The notes beneath the pieces were generated by a model. That model saw nothing but the letters and a program-made list of their open reading frames with translations, was not told where the DNA came from and did no database searches. DNA of 64,000 nucleotides, taken from positions 55,957-119,956 of IMG/VR virus record IMGVR_UViG_3300048929_000179, one strand, 5' to 3'. Made by a program: the position numbers and the translations under genes. Positions 31,405-41,500 of the stretch are shown here, in pieces (within the stretch, counting starts at the first letter, position 1; each line of letters starts with the position of its first letter). The stretch comes from a virus.

Positions 31405-31707
31405 GTGAAGAAGGTGGTTGAGGTAACGAGACACGCCGAAGAACGTTTAATTGAACGCTGTGGACTAAACAAGAAATCAGTACAGAGAATGTCCGACAAG
31501 GCTTTCAACGACGGGATTCGGCATGGTCAAACAAAGGGGAATTTGAAGAAATGGGTGGACGGATTATATTTTACGAATAAAACCGCCAACAATATCCGGT
31601 TATATGGTGACAAGGCATTTATATTTATGAATGAGAGATTGGTCACAGTGATTCAGATTCCAAGTAACTTGCGTAACGATATGAAAGTATTATTAAAACA
31701 AAAATAA
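31405..31707 (+). CDS. Small toxin-like protein (RelE/DUF4258-like pattern)
   Basis: 100 aa; GTG 31405 abuts the preceding stop. RHAEERLIERCGLNKKSVQR (9-28) and a strand-rich C-terminal half (NIRLYGDKAFIFMNERLVTV, then IQIPSNL) resemble the HAxxRLxxR helix plus sheet of RelE/DUF4258-type proteins. The likeness is by pattern only, and no antitoxin partner is adjacent. Start uncertain: GTG 31414 is also possible. Confidence 0.5.
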   Translation: MKKVVEVTRHAEERLIERCGLNKKSVQRMSDKAFNDGIRHGQTKGNLKKWVDGLYFTNKTANNIRLYGDKAFIFMNERLVTVIQIPSNLRNDMKVLLKQK

Positions 31708-31734
31708 ATCAAAAATGAAAAGGAGAAATTACAT

Positions 31735-32001
31735 ATGGTAGTAACAGTAAAAAGTCCCTATAAGACAATCGAGGTTGAATCAGCAGAAGGAACATTGAGA
31801 ATTGACGAAGGAATGAAGATTGTATTTGCCACAGAAGCAGGAGAAAAAGTTAGCGGAACTCTAAACAAAATCAGCGGTAAGGGCAAAAAGGTTAAACTGC
31901 AAATTTCACCGTACGGATCAGAAAAAGAAGAAATTTGGGAATTAGCTGTAATGACTGAAACGAGTTTACATATCGACCATGAAGATGAGGAACTGGAATA
32001 A
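31735..32001 (+). CDS. 88-aa SH3-like hypothetical protein
   Basis: ATG after AAAAGGAG. All-beta pattern (VVTVKSPYKTIEVESAEGTL; KVSGTLNKISGKGKKVKLQI) with acidic C-terminus. Looks like a small barrel protein found in phages. Unassigned. Confidence 0.6.
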   Translation: MVVTVKSPYKTIEVESAEGTLRIDEGMKIVFATEAGEKVSGTLNKISGKGKKVKLQISPYGSEKEEIWELAVMTETSLHIDHEDEELE

Positions 32002-32021
32002 AGGAGCCTATAAAAGATTCC

Positions 32022-32034
32022 TTTGACCGAGAGG
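32022..32034 (+). repeat. TTTGAC leader motif copy
   Basis: TTTGACCGAGAGG; GAGAGG is the ribosome site of the start at 32040. Confidence 0.65.
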
Positions 32035-32039
32035 CAATA

Positions 32040-32351
32040 ATGATAATAAAGAAAATATGGGAGGCAATATTAGAAATGGATAAATCGATGGGTCTTGTTA
32101 ATAAAGCATATTGTGAACATCTTCCAGACACTGGCTGCAATATACCAATGCCTGAGAATGTGGTTGTGCCAAGGTACACAGATAAAATCTGTGAGAATTG
32201 TATTAAAGAAGATGTGTGCGCCTATAAAGAAGAATGTACTCAGGCAGTAAAAGATATTCTTGAAATTGAAGGACGTGAAAACGTATTTGTTATCACAGAA
32301 ATAAAGTGCAGGAAGTGGGTTTGTAAACCAATGGCTTCAAATACGAGATAA
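32040..32351 (+). CDS. 103-aa Cys-rich hypothetical protein
   Basis: ATG 32040, 5 nt after the GAGAGG of its leader. Cysteines at C29, C36, C54, C57, C62, C69 (CENCIKEDVCAYKEECTQAV) suggest a metal-binding or disulfide-rich domain. Unassigned. Confidence 0.6.
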   Translation: MIIKKIWEAILEMDKSMGLVNKAYCEHLPDTGCNIPMPENVVVPRYTDKICENCIKEDVCAYKEECTQAVKDILEIEGRENVFVITEIKCRKWVCKPMASNTR

Positions 32352-32363
32352 AGGAGTGACATT

Positions 32364-32921
32364 ATGGAATCAAACATATGGTTGACGATAAATTTAATAA
32401 TAGTGGCTTTGTCGGGATTGTGTTGTTTTGCTGGGATTGTAGCTCTTCCATTTGCTATATTATTCTCCGACTCCACCGAAAATCCAGATGGAGAAATTGA
32501 GTGGGCTTTACGTTTTATTATATGGTCATTCGTAGTTTGCATGTTATCTCTAGGAATGAATATTTTTGGAGAATGGAAAGTGAGCAAATTGCAATGGAAT
32601 GTACCAGAAACTCCAAGTGCAGTAGAACATATCGTGTCGTTGAATGATAATAATCTTGTAAATGGGCGTTTTTACATGAGAAGAGGATACATAGATGAAA
32701 ATTTATATTATCAATATATGGTCAAAACTTCTGATAATGGTATGGTTCCAAATAAGATTTCAGCACAGAATGCAACTATATACTACGATGAAGTAGACCC
32801 AAGAATTGAATGGTATAAATCAGAAAAACAATGGTTGTATTTTAAGGAGACTGAAACTAGGTTTAAAATATTTGTTCCTAGTGGAAGTGTAACTGAAGGT
32901 TATGATGTGGATCTGAAATAG
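32364..32921 (+). CDS. 185-aa membrane protein
   Basis: ATG after AAAGGAG. Hydrophobic segments at about 8-33 (INLIIVALSGLCCFAGIVAL plus PFAILF) and 49-68 (LRFIIWSFVVCMLSLGMNIF), then a soluble domain of about 115 residues with repeated Tyr/Trp (DENLYYQYMVKTSDN). Unassigned. Confidence 0.6.
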   Translation: MESNIWLTINLIIVALSGLCCFAGIVALPFAILFSDSTENPDGEIEWALRFIIWSFVVCMLSLGMNIFGEWKVSKLQWNVPETPSAVEHIVSLNDNNLVNGRFYMRRGYIDENLYYQYMVKTSDNGMVPNKISAQNATIYYDEVDPRIEWYKSEKQWLYFKETETRFKIFVPSGSVTEGYDVDLK

Positions 32922-32953
32922 CCCACAAAACATTTATTTTACATGGAGGTGTC

Positions 32954-33181
32954 ATGACAGGACAGATAATTTTTAGAAAAACAAATCAAAAATCAAAGAG
33001 TGGGAAAGACGTATATATGGTAATTGGAGTCATTGGGCTTGACGATTCTGATGAGTATGAAGATGGAATTAAATATGATATTCTTGATATTTGTGCCAAT
33101 AATCCAGAAGATGTGAGTGCCATATGCGGAGATTTATCACCGGAAGAGCTATTAGAAGAAAAAATTTGGAGGGTAAAATAA
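32954..33181 (+). CDS. 75-aa hypothetical protein
   Basis: ATG after GGAGGTG. Strand-rich start (MTGQIIFRKTNQKSKSGKDV) then acidic helix ending LSPEELLEEKIWRVK. Its TAA overlaps the next ATG. Confidence 0.6.
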   Translation: MTGQIIFRKTNQKSKSGKDVYMVIGVIGLDDSDEYEDGIKYDILDICANNPEDVSAICGDLSPEELLEEKIWRVK

Positions 33182-33348
33182 TGGATGGAAGAAATAATAA
33201 AATTACCGTTGGATCTAGTAGTATCGGATTTGGTTGCGCTTTAGCAATCTGTATCTCGTGGACATCGTGGCATAGCATATGGTGGGCAATATTACATGGT
33301 TGTCTGAGTTGGATTTATGTAATTTACTATGCGATTAATTACATGTAA
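33181..33348 (+). CDS. 55-aa membrane protein
   Basis: ATG 33181 overlaps the previous stop; GGAGG lies 8 nt upstream. Glycine-rich hydrophobic stretch (SSIGFGCALAICISWTSWHS) and a second hydrophobic segment (AILHGCLSWIYVIYYAINYM). Small membrane protein. Confidence 0.6.
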   Translation: MDGRNNKITVGSSSIGFGCALAICISWTSWHSIWWAILHGCLSWIYVIYYAINYM

Positions 33349-33374
33349 AATGCTCATTTGAAAGGAGAAACACA

Positions 33375-33533
33375 ATGACAAGAGAACAAAAAATTGCGTT
33401 CCTATTATCAGGAGAAAAGGAACTTGGCAAGACATACGGGATTAACTACACAGATATATTTGGAGATTTTTCAACTGTTCCAGACGAAAAGTTAAATGAT
33501 ATGGTGGAAGAATTAGATTGGTTGTGGAAATAA
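33375..33533 (+). CDS. 52-aa hypothetical protein
   Basis: ATG 33375 after AAAGGAG. Acidic, soluble (MTREQKIAFLLSGEKELGKT) ending MVEELDWLWK. Unassigned. Confidence 0.55.
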   Translation: MTREQKIAFLLSGEKELGKTYGINYTDIFGDFSTVPDEKLNDMVEELDWLWK

Positions 33534-33548
33534 TCAGAGGAGGATTAA

Positions 33549-33773
33549 ATGCAGAAACAGATTTGTGATATTTGCAAAATAAGAGATGCTACCAAAAAAT
33601 TTAAAGTAAAAAGATCAACAAGATTCCTGAATCAAATTGCTAAGAATTATTTTAAATTTAGTTCTTGGAGTGGCTGGGAAAATATTGATATTTGTGATGA
33701 ATGTGGTGAAAAATTATTTTATGTTGCTAAAAATAAGGGGAGTCATGAATCGACTGAGAAGGGAATTAAATAA
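33549..33773 (+). CDS. 74-aa zinc-ribbon protein
   Basis: ATG after GAGGAGG. CDICKIRDATKKF (6-18) and CDECGEKLFY (about 50-59) form a two-knuckle zinc ribbon with a basic middle (KVKRSTRFLNQIAKNYFKF). Probably binds nucleic acid or a protein partner. Confidence 0.65.
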   Translation: MQKQICDICKIRDATKKFKVKRSTRFLNQIAKNYFKFSSWSGWENIDICDECGEKLFYVAKNKGSHESTEKGIK

Positions 33774-33897
33774 TAAAGGTAAAAAAGAAGCAATTGACTG
33801 GTATCTGAACATTAATCCAAAGAGTAGATGTAGGAGAAAAATAACAATTTATAGGGAAATCTTGAGGCGATGTAGTGAGGGAGAACATTATGATTGA
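33745..33897 (+). CDS. 50-aa basic protein, overlapping
   Basis: ATG 33745 after AGGGGAG, overlapping the preceding gene by 29 nt and the next by 8. Very basic (MNRLRRELNNKGKKEAIDWY; SRCRRKITIYREILRRC). Plausible but uncertain. Confidence 0.4.
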   Translation: MNRLRRELNNKGKKEAIDWYLNINPKSRCRRKITIYREILRRCSEGEHYD

Positions 33898-34240
33898 TTG
33901 TTTTAATGGAAAATATGCATTTTTAAGTAATTTTTATGATAGTCCAATTGTTTATAATGGGTTGAGATATTCAAACAATGAAACAGCTTTTCAGGCACAG
34001 AAAACATTAGATGAAAATATCAAGAAGGAATTTACATTATTGCCACCTAATTTAGCAAAGCGTAAGGGTAGAAAAATATCATTAAGGCCCGATTGGGAAG
34101 AGGTTAAAGATTCTATAATGTATGAAATTTGCTTAGAAAAATTTGTGTACTCAGAAAATGTAAATCTATTTAAATTATTGCAGGATACGGAAGACGAAGA
34201 AATTATCGAGGGTAATTATTGGCACGATAATTATTGGTGA
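33890..34240 (+). CDS. NADAR-family N-glycosidase, truncated
   Basis: 116 aa from ATG 33890 after GAGGGAG. NGKYAFLSNFYDSPIVYNGL, then YSNNETAFQAQKTLDENIKK, AKRKGRKISLRPDWEEVKD and EIIEGNYWHDNYW match NADAR/YbiA proteins. These hydrolyse N-glycosidic bonds, and some remove ADP-ribose from guanine, reversing DarT-type modification. The usual C-terminus (about 30-40 residues after WHDNYWG with a CxxC) is missing: TGA replaces the Gly codon, and a +1 frame downstream still reads RCDSQKINFT. So the gene is truncated, perhaps decaying. Confidence 0.75.
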   Translation: MIDCFNGKYAFLSNFYDSPIVYNGLRYSNNETAFQAQKTLDENIKKEFTLLPPNLAKRKGRKISLRPDWEEVKDSIMYEICLEKFVYSENVNLFKLLQDTEDEEIIEGNYWHDNYW

Positions 34241-34295
34241 ATTTGTGCGCTGCGATAGTCAGAAAATAAACTTCACATAGAGTTGTTTTATGTAC

Positions 34296-34317
34296 CAGTC
34301 GGAGACGGCTGTTGTTT
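34296..34317 (+). terminator. Possible terminator before the replication module
   Basis: CAGTCG-GAGA-CGGCTG (34296-34311, one G-U) followed by TTGTTT; short and imperfect. Confidence 0.45.
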
Positions 34318-34376
34318 ATAGAGTCACTTTATTATAGGAGCAACAAAAATATTAACATATGGAGGAAACAAATTAT

Positions 34377-35594
34377 ATGAATTTTGAAATGGTAGGAAGA
34401 ATCTCATTATCCAAGGAAAGCGAAAAGTTCAAGCCATGGAGTGAAACAAAATACGAATCCGGTTGGGCTAAGAGAAGAATTATGTTCAACACTACATGCG
34501 GAGATAACAGACACTTATTAACTGTTGATGCAGGAGCTTTCGCAGATGGTCATGGTGATGTCTATACATTTACTAAAGGCTCGGTTGATGAGAGTGGTAA
34601 AAAGACAAAAGGCGAATCTTTAAAGATCCCATTCAAAGATAGACTTACATCAAATAGGCTGGCAGAAGTAGCGGAATTTAAGAAGTTTGTATTCGACTTA
34701 GAGAAACCGAACAGAAGATACAAACTTGAAAAGGCTGTAGAAAAAGTTAAAGAGGGGACTTCTCTCACTGATGAAGAATTGAAGGAACTCGGAATTCAGA
34801 GCGAAGCTGAGTTAAATGACGCTTTAGAAAAGAGTAAAAAGAGACGGCATGAATTTATTTCAGAATGGGACTTTGCTGAATTCATCAAGAAAGTAATTGA
34901 TAGTGAAAAGTATAAGGATAAGAAGTTTTTCATCAAGGGTAATGGTAATTATACATATTCAGAAAACAAGGAAAAAGTTTATGAGAACTATTATCCGAAC
35001 CGGATTTACTTAGCTACCGATGATGCAGAAGAATATTCAACTGCAACATTTAACATTCTGTACAATAAGGATAGTTTTGATGATCTGAGTGTTGAAGAAA
35101 AAGGCAAATATTATGTAAATGGATTCATGATGGAATATGAAAACAATCGTAAATTAAATATTCCTTGCCCAGTGACTATTTCAATTCCTGTTTCTCCAAG
35201 TGATGCTAATGAGAAAGACAAGAAGAGATCTGAGTCAATCAAGAGAAAATTCATTGTTGAAGACGACACATGGAAAGAGTATGGAGTAATTGTTTCTATG
35301 TTAAATGGCGCACAGAAAACAGAGATTACAGAAGATATGCTTACCGATGAACAGAAAGATGACTTGGAGTGTGGACTTATTACTATTGAAGATATTCGTG
35401 CAGAACTTGGCGGGAATGTTTATGGAGACAGAATCCAGGAGTACCAGTTCATCAAGCCAGCGAAGGGATTTACTAAGGGAAGAAACGATTCCATTTATAC
35501 AGACGATGATATGGTAATTAAACCAATCGAAAAAGAATTGCCAGAAGGCACAGAAGATCTTTTTGAAGACGACGACGAAGGTGATGATCTGTAA
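34377..35594 (+). CDS. Single-stranded DNA-binding-like replication protein
   Basis: 405 aa from ATG 34377, 11 nt after GGAGG; an in-frame ATG at 34359 lies before that site. N-terminal 100 residues are strand-rich (FEMVGRISLSKESEKFKPWS; IMFNTTCGDNRHLLTVDAGA), the middle is charged, and the protein ends in an acidic tail (LPEGTEDLFEDDDEGDDL), the hallmark of SSB-type proteins that recruit partners through the C-terminus. First gene of the replication module, directly before the Sak4-like ATPase. Assignment as an SSB analogue is inferred from tail and position. Confidence 0.55.
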   Translation: MNFEMVGRISLSKESEKFKPWSETKYESGWAKRRIMFNTTCGDNRHLLTVDAGAFADGHGDVYTFTKGSVDESGKKTKGESLKIPFKDRLTSNRLAEVAEFKKFVFDLEKPNRRYKLEKAVEKVKEGTSLTDEELKELGIQSEAELNDALEKSKKRRHEFISEWDFAEFIKKVIDSEKYKDKKFFIKGNGNYTYSENKEKVYENYYPNRIYLATDDAEEYSTATFNILYNKDSFDDLSVEEKGKYYVNGFMMEYENNRKLNIPCPVTISIPVSPSDANEKDKKRSESIKRKFIVEDDTWKEYGVIVSMLNGAQKTEITEDMLTDEQKDDLECGLITIEDIRAELGGNVYGDRIQEYQFIKPAKGFTKGRNDSIYTDDDMVIKPIEKELPEGTEDLFEDDDEGDDL

Positions 35595-38500
35595 TATTTA
35601 AAACAATAATATAACCATGTCGTGCAATTAATTAAAGAATAAAAGGAGCAATATATAATGAAAAAACCACAGGTAAATACAATCAATACAGATATTAAAA
35701 ACTTGTCTATCTATTTACGTTCAACTAAAAAATTTGGTAAAACAACACTTTTCAGAGATATGATTTTAGAGAAGTACGGAGATCCAACGAGAGGACTTTT
35801 GGTAGGTTGTGGCAATGAAATTGGGTATAAGATGTTGGATAACTTGAATGTTGTTCAGATCAGTACATATAAGGATATGGTTGAGTTAAAGGATTGGCTA
35901 ATTAGTACAAAAGGGAAAGAGCATAATATTGAGATTGTTGCTTTTGATACAGGAGATGAGTTAGCTCTTATCGCTGATAAGGAAACAATTAGACAGAGTA
36001 ACTTGGAGAACCCGAATAAAAAATGTAAATCTGTTAAAGCAGCTATGGGTGGATATACAGCAGGAGAAAAATACTCTGCTAACGACATCATTAAGCCGTT
36101 TATGTCCGAGTTACAGTTAGCGGGGTTTGGAACATGGGTAATTGCACATACGAAATTTAAGCAAATCAAAGAAAAGGGTGGTTTAGAGGAAGACGGATAT
36201 ATGCAGCTTACATCTAACTTAGGTTCCGATTATGAGGCAGCATTTGGAGATATTTTTGATGTTACTTTAACCGGAGTTATTGACAGAGATTTTGAGGAGA
36301 AGAAGGTCGGAGATAAAGTTAAAAAGTATTCAACTGGCACTATTAGAAAACTTTACTTCCGTGGTACTCCAATCATTGATGCAGGTGGAAGATTTGCTGA
36401 TGACGCAGTACCAGAATACATGGTATTTGATAAACCCAATATGGCTCATGAATTCATTAAAATTGTCGAAGATGGAATGGAAAAATCTAAAACCCTATTA
36501 AATGGGAAGAAATCAAAAGTGTCAGAAAAAGTAAATAAAAAGAAAGAGGAGAAAGTTGAGGAAGAAACAGCTCCATTTGAGGAAGAAAATTTAGACATTG
36601 ACGACGACATTGTGGAAAATGATACCGATGCTAATACCGAAGAAACTGAATCAGATTATCCAGAAGATTTAATCGGAACCATTAGAACAATGTTTAAAGA
36701 ATGTTCTGATCCATCTACCAAATCAAAAGTAAAAGAAGTGATTTCTGAACACGGAAAACTTAACGATGTTCCTGAGTCTGATTTAAAGAAAATTTATGAT
36801 ACATTGAAATAGGTGAACGAGAGGGACTTCCCTCTCCTCTCCTATAAAAGAGAGGTAATCGCATGTTGGTTAAATGCCGTATTTGCGGAAATAAAATTGA
36901 TAGAGATACCGCATACAAGGTTAGAAATAAAAATGTAAATGAGTATTACTGTAGTCAAGATGAGTATTTAGAGAAACTAGAGAAGATTAAAGTTAAATAC
37001 AATACATATGAAAAGTTGTTTGATATTTTTGGGAGAAAAATCACCAATACCGCTTTATTTAAAGAGATTACGGAACTAGAAAATGTGTATGGATATGAAA
37101 AAATATACCAGTATTTGTGTGAAAATGAAAGATATCTTTCTAACGTTTTAAGCAAAGATTTCAAAAGTGAATATGCTCAAATCAGATATTTTTCAGCCAT
37201 TCTTAAGAACAGTTTAGCAGATTTTAAAATTGAAAGTAAACAACCAGAAAAAAGGATTGAAATAGATATGCCAACAGTGAAATACACTCAAAGAAAAAAG
37301 CGCAAGTCATTACTTGAGATTGAACAGGAAGTGGGTGAAGAATTATAGCTGAATATGTTACTGGAGTAAAAGATAAATATCCACCACAACTACTAAAAGG
37401 ACGCATCGAGGCAGAGGGTAATGTGGTAAGCTGCTTCTTCAAAGACATGTTATTACTTGATGAAACCACGTTTGAGCAGAAAGATTTTATTTCAAGCGAT
37501 GGATTGTTTTACTTTTCATTATTAAAGCAATTAAGAGCAAAAGGTTTTTATTCATTAGATGAAGTAACAATTCTCTCAAATATGTCGGAAGATGTGATTG
37601 AAAGGTATGATGCTATTGGTGGATGGGACGCCATACAACATCAAATTGATATTATTAACCTTCAGAATTTTGATACATATATAGATATTTTATATCGAGA
37701 AAACACTTTGATTAATATGTATGATGATGGTTTTAATTTACTAAAAGAAATTGATGTAAATGGAAAGAGTATTATTCCGTTAAAATTGTTCCGTAAAATG
37801 TGCGCTGAAGAAGTCACAGATTGGTACGAAGCCAGAATCACCTCATATGGAACAGGGTATTCAAGCAAAGTACTTGAAGAAGAGGAAATAGACTTTGATG
37901 ATGAGTTTATAGAAAATTGTCAAGATGGGCTTGAAAATGGAGTTCCATTTGATGTTGGAGGTTATGATATAAACGGGGAAGAAATTAATTGTTTTCCATT
38001 TCTTTCAAGACAGGTAAATGGGCTATTACCTAAAACTTTAACTATGATTGGTGGATATTCCTCAACAGGAAAGTCTACGTGGCTTGTAACGATAATTATG
38101 GCACTTCTTAATTATGATAAAAAAGTGTTAATAATATCAAACGAAGAAAGTGTTAAAAAGTTTAAGATTAAATTTATGGTTTGGCTTCTTGCGAAAAGAA
38201 ATCGTTATTTTAAATTAACAAAAAAGAAGATGATGAGTGGTGATCTGACGCAGGAAGATAGAAAGCAATTGTCGATAGTGCAAGAGTATTGGAGAAACAA
38301 CTATAAAGGAAGAGTTAAATTCATTTCTATTGCAGATGCAAACATGTCTGTTGTTAAAAAGAAAATTAGAGAAAATGTTCTTAGATATGGATACGATACT
38401 GTTTTATATGACACTTTTAAATTAGACTTTGATACTGTTGGTAATACAAGACAAGATCTATCTCTTATTCAAGATAGTAGAGATTTAGACTCAATTGGGA

Positions 38501-41500
38501 AAAAATATAATGTTATTATGTTGGCTTCTTTGCAACTTGCTATCCATACAATGGGTAAACTATTCCTTGATAGTTCAGTTCTTTCAAATAGCAAACAGAT
38601 CAAAGAGGTACTTGAGGGGCTATATCTTATGCGGAATGTGTATGATGAAGAATTAGATCCTGACAACAAAAAATATTACTGTCACCCATTTAGATTAAAA
38701 AAAGTTAATGACAAATGGATTGAAGAAGAATATCAGCCAGACAGAAACGCAGTATGGAGAATGCTGTTCTGTGATAAAGCTAGATCTGGAGCTAATTCGT
38801 CTGATAGCGGGGTTGCTTATTTGTTAAAGTTCGACGGTGATCACGCAATATTCAGAGAAACATGCATGGCACGCCCTAAACATGGTTCAATACTATAGGA
38901 GGATATACAGTATGTAAACTTGTAGATTTAACAGGAATGAGGTTTGGCAGGCTTATTGTATTAAAAAGAACAGACATTAAAAAAGGCAAATATGTTTACT
39001 GGGATTGCATATGTGATTGTGGAAATAAGACTACAGTAGCTGGGCGCAACTTAAAAATGGGGTCAACAAGTTCTTGTGGATGTCTTAGAATTGAAAATAC
39101 AATTAAACACAATAAAAATATGGATAAATCTATTCGTTGTAAAAAAGTAAAAGAAAACAAATATGATTTGTCAGATGATTATGGAAAATGTTATTCAGTT
39201 AATAATGACGAAATATTATTTGATTTAGAAGATTATGACTTAATATCTAATTATTATTGGAGGGTAGTTGTAAGAAATAATTGCAATTATAAAAGAGTGA
39301 TGACAAAAATTAATGGAGTTGAAATACCAATGCACAAGGTGATTACAAGAAAATCATATTTAGATCATGAAAATCGAAATCCATTAGACAACAGGAAGAG
39401 CAATCTTAGAGAAGCAACGTTTTGTCAAAACTCATCAAATAGAACAAAACAGTCAAATAATACAAGTGGAGTAATAGGAGTAGTATATAGAACAGATTCG
39501 GATAAGTGGGAAGCACGCATTAATATTAATAAAAAAGAAACTAAATTAGGCGTATACATAAATTTTGTAGATGCAGTTATAGTGAGACTGAACGCAGAAA
39601 GGGAATATTATGGTGAATTTGCTCCACAAAAACACTTATACAAACAGTATGGAATAGAAGAATAAATAACAGGAATTGGTGTGATATATGCTAAATGACA
39701 TTAAGAAAGAATTGTTAAATCACCCAGATAAACTGAAGGAAGTTCTTGAGCATTTTGGTTATTGTAATGTAGTGGTAAGACCTAAGTATTTACAATTTGG
39801 TAGAGCAATTGATGCGTCAAAAAAGTCCATAGTAATTAAACTTGAAAACAATCAGTATTTATATGTCCGTGATTTTGCTAGGAACATAGAAAAAGATTTG
39901 TTCGGTTATATAAGTGAACAGAAAAGAATTGATTTCTCGGAAGTCCTATCTGTAATAAAAGATGTTTTACATATAACAGACTACTATGACTTTTTTGACA
40001 GCAAAGGAATTTTCGGAGGGTTTTATGAAAGAGTAAGAAAACGTAATATAAACAAGGTTAGAACATATGAAAATTCAATATTAGATCACTACATAAAGTG
40101 TGGGAATTTACGATTTCTTAATGACAATATTTCACTTGAAGCACAGCGATTCTTTAATATCATGTATGATGTGGAATCACAAGGAATTGTAATTCCTATA
40201 TATAACCAACTCGGACAGATAATGGGTGCAAAAGTAAGATGTAACTATGAAGTTCCAGATGGAGAAATGAAATATTACTATTTGGTTCCATGTGCAATGT
40301 CTCAAACACTATACGGATACTCACACAACTATAATTTTCTCGTTGGAAACGTTATATTAATTTTTGAAAGCGAGAAAAGCGTCATGCAATGTTTTTCATA
40401 TGGAATTAGAAATTGTGTGGCTATCGGTAGTGGGTCAATTAGTCCAAAGCAAATACAAATACTCTATGAATTAAATCCAAAGGCACTAATATTCATGCAT
40501 GATGTTGGCTTTGAACTTGAAAGTATAGTGCGGAACATAAACATTTCAAAGTCATATTCAAGATTTTCGGAGATAAGTTTTGGATATTGGGACTATTTCA
40601 ATAAGAATTATAAAAACAAGATTTCTCCATCTGATTCAGGTAAAGATGAACTTTTAAGAATATTACATAGCGAAATAAAAATGATTGGAAGTGATGAGGA
40701 CGACGAATTATAACATTTTGAACGATTGTCGTGGAATGTATGAAGAAGAAATTTTTGAAACAGTATTGGGATCGAGAGGAATAACTGATGTGAATAGATT
40801 TTTGAACCCAGAAGAAGATGATTTATTGCCATTAGACTCACTAAAAAATATAGATGAAGCTTTTAGTAAACTAGATACTGCGCTGAACGATTCTAGCACG
40901 ATTGGAGTTTTCTTCGATACTGACTGTGACGGAATTACATCTGGAACCATTATGACTAGATATCTGTGGAATCTTACTAAAAAAGAAAATGTTAAAACAT
41001 TTATTAATGAAGGCAAAAAGCATGGGTTGAAATCACAGGATTTAAATAATTTTGATGGACTTGATTTATTGATTGTGGTGGACAGTTTAGACAGCGACAT
41101 TAAGCAATATAAAAGATTAACTGAAAAGGGGATTAGTGTTATCGTCTTAGACCACCATGCAATAAAAAGCGATGTCCCATATGAAAAATATGTAACGCTC
41201 GTATCCTCACAGATTGGTTATGACAACAAAGCATTGTCTGGCGCGGGTGTTGTATGGAAGTTTTGTAAATATGTAGATGAACAATATTTAACCGATTATG
41301 CAGATTCTTTGATTGACTTGGCTGCGTGTGGAATTATCGCAGACATGATGGATATGACTGTCATGGAAAATAGGCATATAGTCTCAAAAGGACTCGAAGC
41401 CATACAGAATCCTGCAATTAAGAAAATCGTTGGTAGTTTTGAATTTAACAGCACGGCAGTTTCATTCAGTATAGCTCCTTTAATAAATGCAGCAAATAGA